A program made the position numbers and the translations under genes. Shown here piece after piece: positions 25,896 to 34,196 of a DNA stretch of 64,000 bases (the stretch's first letter is position 1; each line of letters starts with the position of its first letter). Origin of the DNA: Novosphingobium sediminicola (GTDB lineage: Bacteria > Pseudomonadota > Alphaproteobacteria > Sphingomonadales > Sphingomonadaceae); the NCBI RefSeq assembly GCF_014196525.1, contig NZ_JACIDX010000002.1, forward strand, positions 1 through 64,000. The letters are read 5' to 3'. Below the pieces are notes generated by a model, which saw only the letters and a list, made by a program, of their open reading frames with translations, did not search any database and was not told the DNA's origin.

Positions 25896-26984
25896 ATGCC
25901 GGCACCCTCCGATGCCAAGGATAACACCCCGCTATGGGCAGGCGATCTGTTTGGCGAAACCCATTTGGCCCCCGCAACGGTGGCCCCTCCGGCCAAATGG
26001 CGCCAACTCATGCCCGGCATCGCCATCAGCGCGATTGTCAGCGCGGCGGGCGCGTGGTTTTCCGATCATTACGGCATGCCGATCATCCTGATGGGGCTGA
26101 TCCTCGGGCTGGCGATGCAATTTGTTTCGGCTGATCCGCGCACCTCGCCGGGGCTGGAATTCGTGGGCCGCACCTGTTTGCGCTGGGGCATCGTGCTGCT
26201 GGGTTTTCAGGTCACGCTGTCGGAAATCGGCGCGCTGGGGCTGGGGCCGTTTCTCGCGCTGCTGGTGGTGATGAGCGCGGCGATCTTAGCGGCGCTGGTC
26301 GGCGCGCGCATGGCTGGGCAGGGGCTGGCCATCGGCATTCTGGCCGGAGGCGCCACGGCTATTTGCGGGGCCTCGGCCGCGCTGGCTCTGTATGGCGTGG
26401 TCGGGCGCGAAAGGGTCAGCCAGGCGCAATTCACGCTGACGCTGGTGGTTGTCTCGGTGGCCAGCGCATTGGCGATGACGATCTATCCCGAACTGGCGCG
26501 CGTGGCCCATTTCGATGCGCGGCAGGCCGGTTTCCTGACCGGCGCGGCCATCCATGATGTCGCCCAGTCGATCGGCGGGGGCTATGCCGTCTCCAATGCC
26601 GCAGGCGCCGCGGCCACGGTGGTCAAGCTCACCCGCGTCGCTCTGCTGGGGCCGCTGGTGGCGCTGGCTGCGGTGGTCATTCAGCGCTTCGATTCGCGCG
26701 GCGATGATGTTTCGCCGTGGAAGGCTCTGGCGCTGCCGCCCTTCATTCTGGCTTTTCTGGCGCTGGTGGTGGGCCATTCCCTGATCGCCGTTCCCGCCGT
26801 GATCTCGGCCAATGCGCTGTTGCTGTCCAAGGGACTGCTGCTGCTGGCCGTCACCGCCACGGCGATGCGGACCCGGACGGACCTCATTCTGCAGCTGGGG
26901 TGGAACTCGGTGCTGCCGGTGCTGGCGGCGACGGCCACCTCGTTCCTTGTCGCGTTCGCTTTTGCCCTCTGGGTTATTCAATAA
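25896..26984 (+). CDS. yeiH: YeiH-family putative sulfate exporter
   Basis: A 362-residue membrane protein of the YeiH/PSE family (conserved hypothetical 698): about 10 hydrophobic segments, with RWGIVLLGFQVTLSEIG, GGATAICGASAALAL and GAAIHDVAQSIGGGYAVS as family landmarks. The family is annotated as putative sulfate exporters and is found near sulfonate or sulfite genes such as taurine or sulfoacetaldehyde pathways. Here it would export sulfate or sulfite made by sulfonate cleavage. The ATG at 25896 has GGGGAAG 9 nt upstream; an ATG at 25887 is too close to that site. It heads the plus-strand set yeiH-glpD-FMN reductase-RibB-like, and is divergent from the MFS permease. Confidence 0.88.
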   Translation: MPAPSDAKDNTPLWAGDLFGETHLAPATVAPPAKWRQLMPGIAISAIVSAAGAWFSDHYGMPIILMGLILGLAMQFVSADPRTSPGLEFVGRTCLRWGIVLLGFQVTLSEIGALGLGPFLALLVVMSAAILAALVGARMAGQGLAIGILAGGATAICGASAALALYGVVGRERVSQAQFTLTLVVVSVASALAMTIYPELARVAHFDARQAGFLTGAAIHDVAQSIGGGYAVSNAAGAAATVVKLTRVALLGPLVALAAVVIQRFDSRGDDVSPWKALALPPFILAFLALVVGHSLIAVPAVISANALLLSKGLLLLAVTATAMRTRTDLILQLGWNSVLPVLAATATSFLVAFAFALWVIQ

Positions 26985-26997
26985 AGTGGGTGATCCA

Positions 26998-28482
26998 ATG
27001 AAACCGGAATATGATCTGGCCATCATCGGCGGGGGTATCAACGGGGCGGGGATCGCCCGCGATGCCGCCGGGCGCGGCGCGCGCGTCCTGCTGCTTGAAC
27101 AGGGCGATCTGGCGCAGGGCACATCCTCAGCCAGCACCAAGTTGATCCATGGCGGGCTGCGCTATCTGGAACATTACGAATTCGCGCTGGTGCGTGAGGC
27201 TTTGAGCGAACGCGAGGTTTTGTGGAGCATTGCGCCCCATATCATCTGGCCGCTGCGTTTCGTGCTGCCGCATCGGGAGGGGCTGCGTCCGCGCTGGCTG
27301 CTGCGGCTTGGCTTGTTTCTCTATGATCATATCGGCGGCCGCCGCGCCTTGCTCGCCACACAGACCATCGACCTGACCCACGGCCCGGAAGGGGAGGTGT
27401 TGAAACCTGCTTATTCCAAGGGCTTCGTCTATTCCGACGGCTGGGTGGATGATGCCAGGCTGGTCGTGCTGAATGCGCGGGATGCGGCGATGCGCGGCGC
27501 GGACATCCGCACCCGCTGCAAGGTCGAAGGGCTGCACCGGGGCGAGGGCCTTTGGCATATTCAGACATCGCAGGGCACCTTCACCGCAGGAGCCGTGGTC
27601 AATGCCGCCGGCCCCGCCGTGCTGGATCTGCTGGGCCGGGCAGGGCAGGCGACGCAACAGCAAATGCGGCTGGTACGCGGGTCGCATATCGTCGTCCCCC
27701 GCCTGTTCGACCATGAAAAGGCCTATTTCTTCCAGCTTCCCGATGGGCGCATCTTTTTCGCCATCCCTTATGAGGAAGATTTCACCCTGATCGGCACAAC
27801 CGATCGTGATTACACCGGGCCGACGTCCGAGGTACGCGCCAGCGAAGAGGAGATCGCCTATCTCTGCGCCGGGGTGAATGAATATTTTCAGCGCCAGATC
27901 ACGCCGGATGACGTGGTGTGGACCTATTCCGGGGTTCGCCCGCTGGTTTCCGATGGTTCCGGGCGGCCGGAGGCGGCAACGCGCGGCTATCGCTTCGAGG
28001 TGGACGGGCGCGCGGATGAGGCCCCACTGCTCTCGGTGTTCGGGGGCAAGATCACCACCTATCGCCATCTGGCCGCGAGCGCGGTGGACCGTTTGGCGCC
28101 GCTGGTTCCGGCGATCGCCGGCGCATCATGGACGCATGGCGCGGCCTTGCCGGGCGGGGATTTTCCCAAAGAGGGGCAGCAGGATCTCATCGCCGCCCTG
28201 CGCACACGGCGGCCCGATTTGCCGGAACGGGCGGTCCGACGACTGGTGCGATGTCATGGCACTTTCGTACTGGCGCTGGATGGACCGGTTGGAGCCTCGC
28301 CGACGCAGGATGGCGAGGATTTCGGCCACTGCCTTTGCGCCCGCGAGGTGGATTGGATGATGCGCGAGGAATGGGCGGTGAAAGCCGACGACATCCTGTG
28401 GCGCCGCACCAAACTGGGGCTGCGCTTTGACGGGAACCAGACTGCACGACTTGAAAAATATATGGCGCAGAGGAGAGCATGA
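26998..28482 (+). CDS. glpD: Glycerol-3-phosphate dehydrogenase (FAD, GlpD)
   Basis: A 494-residue FAD enzyme with the N-terminal dinucleotide motif IIGGGINGAGIARDAAGRG, the GlpD signature SSASTKLIHGGLRYLEHYEFALV, DDARLVVLNARDA, the FAD/substrate region and the C-terminal FGGKITTYR plus a helical tail. It oxidises glycerol-3-phosphate to dihydroxyacetone phosphate at the inner membrane and reduces quinone. It starts 13 bp after yeiH. Its place in this operon makes sense if the natural substrate is sulfoquinovosyl glycerol, because the sulfoquinovosidase then releases glycerol. No glycerol kinase is in the window, so that step must be encoded elsewhere. Confidence 0.93.
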   Translation: MKPEYDLAIIGGGINGAGIARDAAGRGARVLLLEQGDLAQGTSSASTKLIHGGLRYLEHYEFALVREALSEREVLWSIAPHIIWPLRFVLPHREGLRPRWLLRLGLFLYDHIGGRRALLATQTIDLTHGPEGEVLKPAYSKGFVYSDGWVDDARLVVLNARDAAMRGADIRTRCKVEGLHRGEGLWHIQTSQGTFTAGAVVNAAGPAVLDLLGRAGQATQQQMRLVRGSHIVVPRLFDHEKAYFFQLPDGRIFFAIPYEEDFTLIGTTDRDYTGPTSEVRASEEEIAYLCAGVNEYFQRQITPDDVVWTYSGVRPLVSDGSGRPEAATRGYRFEVDGRADEAPLLSVFGGKITTYRHLAASAVDRLAPLVPAIAGASWTHGAALPGGDFPKEGQQDLIAALRTRRPDLPERAVRRLVRCHGTFVLALDGPVGASPTQDGEDFGHCLCAREVDWMMREEWAVKADDILWRRTKLGLRFDGNQTARLEKYMAQRRA

Positions 28483-28484
28483 CC

Positions 28485-29048
28485 ATGAAAGTAGTTTGCA
28501 TTGGCGGCACCGTCACCAGCGGCAGCGCCACGGAATGCGCCCTGATGCTGGCCGGACAGGCCGCCCGGCAAGCGGGCGCGGATGTCAGGCATTTCGGCGG
28601 GGACTATTTGGGCGTTTTGCCTCATTACCGGGGCCCGGGGCATGAGGCCGGGGCCGGGGGCGAACTGGTCGAGGCCGTAAGGGAGGCCGATGGCATCATC
28701 ATCGCCGCGCCCGGCTATCACGGCACCGTGTCGGGTCTGGTAAAAAATGCGCTGGATTATCTGGAGGATCTGGCGGGGGACGCGCGCCCTTATCTGGATG
28801 GGCGCGCGGTGGGCCTGATCGCCACGGCCTATGGCGATCAGGCGACGATGAGCACGATGATGACCTTGCGCGCCATTACCCACGCGCTGCGTGGCTGGCC
28901 CACGCCGCTGGGCGCAACGGTACGCACATTTCAGGACCTGTTTGACACACAGGGAGCATGCAGCGATGCAAGGGTCGCGGCGCAACTGACCATGGTTGGC
29001 GCGCAGGTGGTGATGGGCGCGCGCAGCCTTGCAGGAGCAGTCGCATGA
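28485..29048 (+). CDS. NADPH-dependent FMN reductase (SsuE-like)
   Basis: A 187-residue flavodoxin-fold protein of the NADPH-dependent FMN reductase family: KVVCIGGTVTSGSATECAL (phosphate-binding loop), EADGIIIAAPGYHGTVSGLVKNALDYLEDL (the family landmark) and GLIATAYGD. SsuE-type reductases supply free FMNH2 to two-component monooxygenases. The only such monooxygenase seen in the window is the SsuD-like enzyme at 16891, so the two probably work together although they lie in separate operons. The ATG at 28485 is 9 nt from AGGAG; an ATG at 28479 overlaps the glpD stop as ATGA and is the alternative. Confidence 0.87.
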   Translation: MKVVCIGGTVTSGSATECALMLAGQAARQAGADVRHFGGDYLGVLPHYRGPGHEAGAGGELVEAVREADGIIIAAPGYHGTVSGLVKNALDYLEDLAGDARPYLDGRAVGLIATAYGDQATMSTMMTLRAITHALRGWPTPLGATVRTFQDLFDTQGACSDARVAAQLTMVGAQVVMGARSLAGAVA

Positions 29049-29644
29049 GCCGGTTGGAGCTGGCGCTGGCGGCTTTGGCGCGCGGAGAAATCATCCTGTT
29101 GACCGGGGACAGGTTGCGCGGGGGCGATGTGGATCTGGTCGCGGCGGCCAGTCTGGTGCGTCCTGAAACGATCAACTTCATGGCGCGGTATGCGCGCGGA
29201 TTGGTCTGCCTTGCCATAACGCCGGATCGAGCGGTGCGCCTTGGGCTGTCGTTGCTGGATACAGGGGCTTTGGAGCGCACGGGTCGACCTTTCGCTCCTT
29301 CCATCGAGGCGCGCGAAGGCATTACGACGGGGATTTCCGCTGCTGATCGGGCAATGACTGTTCAGGTCGCCACGTCCGCATCGGCCAGTGCTCAGGACAT
29401 TGTCTCGCCGGGCCATGTCTTTCCGCTTATCGCATGCAGTGGCGGGGTTGCTGTTCGTCCATCGGCTACCGAGGCAGCGGTGGAGTTGTGCCGTATGGCC
29501 GGTGTGGGCGATGCGGCGGTGCTGTGCGCCGTGATGAAGGAGGACGGACATATGGCGCGCGCCGAGGATCTGGAGTCGTTTTTGATCGACCATGGCATGG
29601 AAAGCGCTGATATTGGTGATCTCATTGACCGTGGTCAGGAGTAG
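29045..29644 (+). CDS. RibB-like (DHBP synthase fold) protein with degenerate active-site loop
   Basis: A 199-residue protein clearly homologous to 3,4-dihydroxy-2-butanone-4-phosphate synthase over its full length: ARGLVCLAI, EGITTGISAADRAMTV, SPGHVFPL (His124) and SATEAAVEL (Glu143). The acidic loop DDEDRENEGD of true RibB, whose Glu residues bind magnesium and act in catalysis, reads LLTGDRLRGGD here: Leu24 and Gly26 replace E. coli Glu38 and Glu40, while Arg23 and Asp28 remain. It overlaps the FMN reductase gene by ATGA. Either it no longer makes the riboflavin precursor and has another role, such as a sugar-phosphate or flavin-related step, or a relaxed form persists to support FMN demand. 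It is not a simple ribB. Confidence 0.8.
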   Translation: MSRLELALAALARGEIILLTGDRLRGGDVDLVAAASLVRPETINFMARYARGLVCLAITPDRAVRLGLSLLDTGALERTGRPFAPSIEAREGITTGISAADRAMTVQVATSASASAQDIVSPGHVFPLIACSGGVAVRPSATEAAVELCRMAGVGDAAVLCAVMKEDGHMARAEDLESFLIDHGMESADIGDLIDRGQE

Positions 29645-29778
29645 ATGGCCAAGCCGGAAAATTTGCGATATGCGGTCGGGAGTTGGCTGCTCCCGACCTG
29701 ACATGTCGATTGTTGATATTCTATATTATGTAAATAGCAGTCTTCGGCAATATCACTGTCACTCAGCCTGCAATGGCC

Positions 29779-30534
29779 TCACGCTCCTGCCAGACCGGCC
29801 TTTTCCGTCGGCGTTTGAACCGGGCAATCCCGCTCGACCCGCTCGGAATAGCGGTCGACCAGTTGGTCGGTATGCGGGCGCAGCAGGACGGTGAAGCGCA
29901 CCAGTTCCTCACAGACATCGGCGATGCGGTCGTAATAAGATGACGGCTTCATCCGCCCCGCCTCGTCAAATTCCTCATAGGCCTTGGCCACGCTGGACTG
30001 GTTGGGAATGGTGAACATCCGCATCCAGCGGCCCAGCAGGCGCAAGGTATTGACCGAATTAAACGATTGAGACCCGGCGCAGACCTGCATCACCGCCAGA
30101 GTGCGCCCCTGCGTCGGGCGCATTCCCTTCATGGCCAAAGGCAGGTGGTCGATCTGGGTCTTCATTATGCCGGTGATCTGGCCATGCCGCTCCGGGCTGC
30201 ACCATACCTGCCCCTCGGACCACAGTGATAGCTGGCGCAATTCGGCAACGGCGGGATGGTCGTCGCCTGCTACCTGATCGGGCATGGGCAGATCGGCGGG
30301 GTCGAAAATCCGCACTTCGCAGCCGAAGAGGATGAGCAGGCGCGCGGCTTCCTCGACCACAAGGCGTGAATAGGAACGTTCGCGCAGCGAGCCATAAAGT
30401 AGGAGGATGCGCGGCGGCGGGTCCATCGGCCCCAACCCCAGCGCCGGGCGACGATGGGCATATTCGGGCCGAAGCGCGGGCAGATGATCGGGATCGGCAA
30501 GGTCGCGCAGGCGCGAAAAGGTGGTTTCATCCAT
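29779..30534 (-). CDS. arsH: ArsH organoarsenical/FMN oxidoreductase
   Basis: A 251-residue flavodoxin-fold protein with the ArsH signature [20 protein letters not shown], the [21 protein letters not shown] region and a conserved core [35 protein letters not shown] (named motif pieces within it). ArsH is an NADPH:FMN oxidoreductase that oxidises trivalent organoarsenicals and helps resist oxidative stress. Length is normal. It is the last gene of the arsR-arsC-acr3-arsH operon, 3 bp after the acr3 stop. The 134-bp gap to the convergent RibB-like gene holds nothing I recognise. Confidence 0.93.
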   Translation of the reverse strand: MDETTFSRLRDLADPDHLPALRPEYAHRRPALGLGPMDPPPRILLLYGSLRERSYSRLVVEEAARLLILFGCEVRIFDPADLPMPDQVAGDDHPAVAELRQLSLWSEGQVWCSPERHGQITGIMKTQIDHLPLAMKGMRPTQGRTLAVMQVCAGSQSFNSVNTLRLLGRWMRMFTIPNQSSVAKAYEEFDEAGRMKPSSYYDRIADVCEELVRFTVLLRPHTDQLVDRYSERVERDCPVQTPTEKAGLAGA

Positions 30535-30537
30535 GAT

Positions 30538-31587
30538 TTAAGCCCCCACCGGCGCGCTGTCGGCAAACCAGCGCCGACCGATCCACAGCGCTACATTGAC
30601 CAGCATGATCAGCACCGGCACCTCCACCAGCGGCCCGATCACGGCGGCAAAGGCCACGGGCGAGGCCAGCCCGAAAGCGGCGATGGCCACCGCGATGGCC
30701 AGTTCGAAATTGTTCGACGAGGCCGTGAAGGACAGTGCCGCCGCGCGCGGATAATCGGCCCCGGCCAGCTTTGCCAAGGCAAAGCTGAGCAGGAACATCA
30801 CGACAAAGAAGATCACCAGCGGCACGCCGACCTTGATGGCATCCATCGGCAAGGCAAGGATCTCGCCGCCCTTCAGGCTGAACATGGCGATGATCGTGAA
30901 GAGCAGCGCGATCAGCGTCAGCGGGCTGATGGTCGGGATGAAATGATGCTCATACCAAACCTGCCCCTTGTGGGCGATCAGGCTGCGGCGCACCAGAAAG
31001 CCTGCGGCAAACGGAACCCCCAGATAGGTGAGCACTGCGCGGGCGATCATCGGAAATTCGACATTGACCACATGGGCCTGCAACCCGAACAACGGCGGCA
31101 AGACCGTCAGCAGGAGCCAAGCATAGGGCGTGTAAAAGAAGATCTGAAACAGCGAATTGAACGCCACCAGCCCGGTCACATATTGCGGATCGCCATGCGC
31201 CAACTGGTTCCAGACCAGCACCATCGCAATGCAGGGCGCAATGCCGATCAGGATCAGCCCCGTCATATATTCGGGTGAATTGGGCAGAAATGTCACCGCC
31301 AGCGCAAACATCAGCGCCGGGCCGACAATCCATGCCAGCGCAAAGGACAGGCCCAAAATCCGCGTATCGCGAAACACTTGCCCCAATTCCTCATACCGCA
31401 CCTTGGCCAGCGGCGGAAACATCATCAGGATCAGGCCGACGGCAATTGGTATGCTCGTGCTGCCCACGGACATCGCGTTGAGCGCCGCCGGAACCGAGGG
31501 CGCAAAATGGCCAAGGCCGATGCCCACAGCCATCGCCAGAAAGATCCACAGGGTAAGATAGCGGTCCAGAAACGACAGACGGCTCAT
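30538..31587 (-). CDS. acr3: Acr3-family arsenite efflux permease
   Basis: A 349-residue inner-membrane protein with about ten hydrophobic segments of the Acr3 (BART superfamily) arsenite transporter. Landmarks are [21 protein letters not shown] at the start (split here by helix), [12 protein letters not shown], the essential Cys region [18 protein letters not shown] and [21 protein letters not shown]. It exports arsenite driven by the proton gradient. The ATG at 31587 overlaps the arsC stop as ATGA; the longer frame to 31698 lies inside arsC. Confidence 0.93.
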   Translation of the reverse strand: MSRLSFLDRYLTLWIFLAMAVGIGLGHFAPSVPAALNAMSVGSTSIPIAVGLILMMFPPLAKVRYEELGQVFRDTRILGLSFALAWIVGPALMFALAVTFLPNSPEYMTGLILIGIAPCIAMVLVWNQLAHGDPQYVTGLVAFNSLFQIFFYTPYAWLLLTVLPPLFGLQAHVVNVEFPMIARAVLTYLGVPFAAGFLVRRSLIAHKGQVWYEHHFIPTISPLTLIALLFTIIAMFSLKGGEILALPMDAIKVGVPLVIFFVVMFLLSFALAKLAGADYPRAAALSFTASSNNFELAIAVAIAAFGLASPVAFAAVIGPLVEVPVLIMLVNVALWIGRRWFADSAPVGA

Positions 31588-32015
31588 GGCTTTACCCTTT
31601 GGCCATCGGCGCCCACCACCTGTTCGCCATCTTCCTTGGCAAAGGCGCCGCGCTGCTCGGCGGGAATAAGGTCGAGGACCTCCTCGGACGGGCGGCACAA
31701 TTTGACGCCCAGCGGCGAGACGACCAGCGGGCGGTTGATCAGGATCGGATGCTCCATCATCGCGTCGATCAACTGCGCATCGCTCAGCTCGGGATTACCC
31801 AGCCCCAGTTCGGCAAAAGGCGTGCCCTTTTCGCGCAGCAGCGCGCGTGGAGGTATCCCGGCGCGTGCAATCAGGCTTTCCAACATGTCACGCGAGGGCG
31901 GAGTCTTGAGATATTCCACCACATGCGGCTCGATCCCGGCGTTGCGGATCATAGCCAGAGCGTTGCGCGAGGTGCCGCAGGCGGGGTTGTGATAGATGAT
32001 GATGTCGGTGGTCAT
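31584..32015 (-). CDS. arsC: Arsenate reductase, glutaredoxin-coupled type
   Basis: A 143-residue thioredoxin-fold enzyme of the E. coli R773 ArsC class. The catalytic Cys is in [20 protein letters not shown], and [17 protein letters not shown] holds the conserved Arg set. It reduces arsenate to arsenite using glutathione and glutaredoxin, feeding the Acr3 exporter encoded next. It follows arsR by 13 bp. Confidence 0.93.
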   Translation of the reverse strand: MTTDIIIYHNPACGTSRNALAMIRNAGIEPHVVEYLKTPPSRDMLESLIARAGIPPRALLREKGTPFAELGLGNPELSDAQLIDAMMEHPILINRPLVVSPLGVKLCRPSEEVLDLIPAEQRGAFAKEDGEQVVGADGQRVKP

Positions 32016-32028
32016 TGTCTAACTCCAG

Positions 32029-32358
32029 TTAGGCAGTCGCAGGCGGGCAGCAGGCGACATCGTCCGTGCAAGGAACGCCGCCGCAGCAATTTTCGGTAAG
32101 ATAGCCCATCAGGCCGTTCATCGCCGGATAGTTGGCGCAATAGATGATGAGCCTGCTCTGACGTCGCTGCGTCACCAGCCCTGCATTGGCCAGCGCGGCC
32201 AGATGAAAGCTCATCGAGGAGGACACGACGCCCAGCTTCTCGGCAATGGCGCCGGCGGGCAGTCCCTCCTCGCCCGCCTGCACCAGCAGGCGGAAGGCGG
32301 CAAGGCGATGCTCTTGCGCAAGGGCTCCAAGCGCGCGGATGGCGGCGGATGCGTCCAT
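32029..32358 (-). CDS. arsR: ArsR-family arsenic-responsive repressor
   Basis: A 109-residue winged-helix repressor (AQEHRLAAFRLLVQAGEEG, then LGVVSSSMSFHLAALANAGLVTQRRQSR). It lacks the E. coli ELCVCDL As(III) site in the recognition helix; instead a C-terminal cluster NCCGGVPC supplies thiols, as in other non-enteric ArsR lineages. The start at 32358 (MDASAAIR) is chosen because GGAG lies 6 nt upstream; in-frame ATGs at 32361 and 32370 are alternatives. It heads the ars operon and should repress it through the dyad at 32373-32388. Confidence 0.9.
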   Translation of the reverse strand: MDASAAIRALGALAQEHRLAAFRLLVQAGEEGLPAGAIAEKLGVVSSSMSFHLAALANAGLVTQRRQSRLIIYCANYPAMNGLMGYLTENCCGGVPCTDDVACCPPATA

Positions 32359-32372
32359 CATTATCTCCATGA

Positions 32373-32388
32373 TTCGATAAAAGTCGAA
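32373..32388. promoter_or_regulatory. Candidate ArsR operator
   Basis: TTCGA (32373-32377) and TCGAA (32384-32388) form a dyad with a 6-nt spacer 14 bp upstream of the chosen arsR start, in an AT-rich patch expected to be the promoter. Placement fits autorepression. Confidence 0.5.
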
Positions 32389-32431
32389 ATATGGAGATAA
32401 AAGGCGCGCGTCAATCCGTTTCAGACCATAA

Positions 32432-32467
32432 GCGGGAGGGGGCTAAGCCGCGCCCGCCCCCTCCCGC
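32432..32467 (-). terminator. Strong hairpin downstream of the GH13 gene
   Basis: GCGGGAGGGGGC (32432-32443) pairs over 12 bp with GCCCCCTCCCGC (32456-32467). It lies just past the stop of the GH13 gene and before the ars promoter, so it should end the alpha-glucan operon. A T-rich tail is lacking. Confidence 0.65.
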
Positions 32468-32474
32468 CATTCTA

Positions 32475-34196
32475 TTATCTGCCCTTGAAAGCCACCAGCC
32501 GCACTCCGAACGGCTCAAGCGTGGGACGCCGCAAATCAGCCGCAGCGCCGGACAAACTCGACATCAACACAGCGCCTGCGGTTGCTTTAAAGCCTTCAAT
32601 AGCAAGTGTCTGATCCTGATTGCTCATGTTGAGCAGCACCAGAACGCCATTGCCATCCACATCGCGCCTTGCATAAGCGACCACCTGAGCATTGCCCGAT
32701 TCCAGAGGAACATAGGCCCCATCGCGCAAGGCCTTGTTCGTCTTGCGCAATTGCAACAGCCGCGCATACCAGTGAAGGAGCGAAGCCTGATCGACGCGCT
32801 GGCTCGCCACATTGACCGTCGCGGCGGAGCGCCCCACCGGCAGCCATGGATCGCCGCTGGTAAAGCCCGCACCCTTCCCCGCGCTCCATTGCATGGGCGA
32901 ACGTTCGGGATCGCGATTGTCGGCTACCTTGCGTTTGGCGCCAAGGGGAATGTCGCGCAATTCATCAGGCGCCAGATCGGGCATGCCGATCTCCTCGCCA
33001 TAATACATCAGCGCCGTGCCGCGCAGGGTCAGCGTCATGGCCGAAGTGATCCGGGCGATCTGGTCATTATGCAGGCCATCGCCAAAACGGGACCATTGGC
33101 GCGGGGTATCATGGTTGCTGAAATGGAAAACCGGGGGAAAGCCATCGAGCTTCATCTCGGCCTCGTCAATCCGCGCCTTGAAGGCCGATGCATTGAGGCT
33201 GGCCACATCCTTGTAAAGGAAATCCATCGGCAGATTGATCTCGTCGCCCTTTGCGCCATAGACCCGGCGCAGATCGTCGATCGAGGAAATCGCGTTTTCG
33301 CCCAGCAGCACCCGATCACCGGGGAAACTGACCACCACCTTGCGCAGGCCCCGCAAGGCCGCGCGCGTGGCGGGCAGATTGCTGTTATAGGGCTTGAGCC
33401 CGACCGGCGCCCCCGATTTCACATCCGGGTCCTCGGGCCAGTTGGTATCCTCGAACAGATAGGGCGTGGCATCGAGGCGGAAACCGCTGGCGCCGTGGCG
33501 CAGCCAGAAGCGCGCCACATCATGCATCGCCTTTTGCAGCTCCGGATTGGCCCAGTTGAGATCGGGCTGTTCCTTCAAAAAGACGTGATAATAATATTGG
33601 CCGGTCGGCTTGTCATATTCCCATGTCGATCCGCCAAAGATCGATTCCCAATTGGTGGGCGGGCCGCCATTGGGCGCCGGATCATGCCAGACATACCAGT
33701 CGCGCTTGGGATTGTTGCGCGATGACCGCGATTCCTTGAACCACGAATGCTGGTCCGAGGAATGGTTGAGCACCAGATCGACCATCACCCGAATGCCGCG
33801 CTTACGTGCCTCGCTGGTCAGCCGGTCCCAATCGGCCATTGTGCCATATTCGCGCGCCACGGCGGTGTAATCGGACACGTCATAGCCGAAATCGGCATTG
33901 GGCGAAGGGAAGAATGGCGTCAGCCAGATGGCGTCGACCCCCAGTTCCTTGAGATAATCGAGCCGCTGCGTCACGCCATTGAGATCGCCGATCCCGTCGC
34001 CATTGCTGTCCTGAAAGCTGCGGGGATAGATTTCATAAATGACGGCATGGGTCCACCATGGCTGGGCCTTTGCGGCGGCTTTCTCTGTCTGCGCCGCAGG
34101 GGCCGGTTTGGCGGCCTCCGCCGGAAAAGCGTTCAAGGTCAATACGGTGCCCAGCGCCGCAGTGAGTGCAAATTTGCCGATTTTTGGGGTTCTCAT
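32475..34196 (-). CDS. GH13 alpha-glucosidase, exported
   Basis: A 573-residue GH13 enzyme with a signal peptide (ALTAALGTVLTLNAFPAEA). The (beta/alpha)8 barrel has VMVDLVLNHSS, nucleophile Asp242 in GFRLDAT, acid/base Glu300 in LLGENAI and Asp363 in HFSNHDTPR, the full catalytic triad. QDSNGDGIGDLNG is the calcium-site loop of the oligo-1,6-glucosidase/alpha-glucosidase subgroup. It should hydrolyse malto- or isomalto-oligosaccharides in the periplasm. The start at 34196 overlaps the halogenase-like gene stop as ATGA; the longer upstream frame is ignored. It is the last gene of the TBDT-halogenase-halogenase-GH13 operon. Confidence 0.93.
   Translation of the reverse strand: MRTPKIGKFALTAALGTVLTLNAFPAEAAKPAPAAQTEKAAAKAQPWWTHAVIYEIYPRSFQDSNGDGIGDLNGVTQRLDYLKELGVDAIWLTPFFPSPNADFGYDVSDYTAVAREYGTMADWDRLTSEARKRGIRVMVDLVLNHSSDQHSWFKESRSSRNNPKRDWYVWHDPAPNGGPPTNWESIFGGSTWEYDKPTGQYYYHVFLKEQPDLNWANPELQKAMHDVARFWLRHGASGFRLDATPYLFEDTNWPEDPDVKSGAPVGLKPYNSNLPATRAALRGLRKVVVSFPGDRVLLGENAISSIDDLRRVYGAKGDEINLPMDFLYKDVASLNASAFKARIDEAEMKLDGFPPVFHFSNHDTPRQWSRFGDGLHNDQIARITSAMTLTLRGTALMYYGEEIGMPDLAPDELRDIPLGAKRKVADNRDPERSPMQWSAGKGAGFTSGDPWLPVGRSAATVNVASQRVDQASLLHWYARLLQLRKTNKALRDGAYVPLESGNAQVVAYARRDVDGNGVLVLLNMSNQDQTLAIEGFKATAGAVLMSSLSGAAADLRRPTLEPFGVRLVAFKGR

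Noticed and set aside
29045..29644. FMN riboswitch expected before a ribB gene
   Set aside because: The gene overlaps the FMN reductase gene, so there is no leader in which an RFN element could lie, and none is visible upstream of yeiH.
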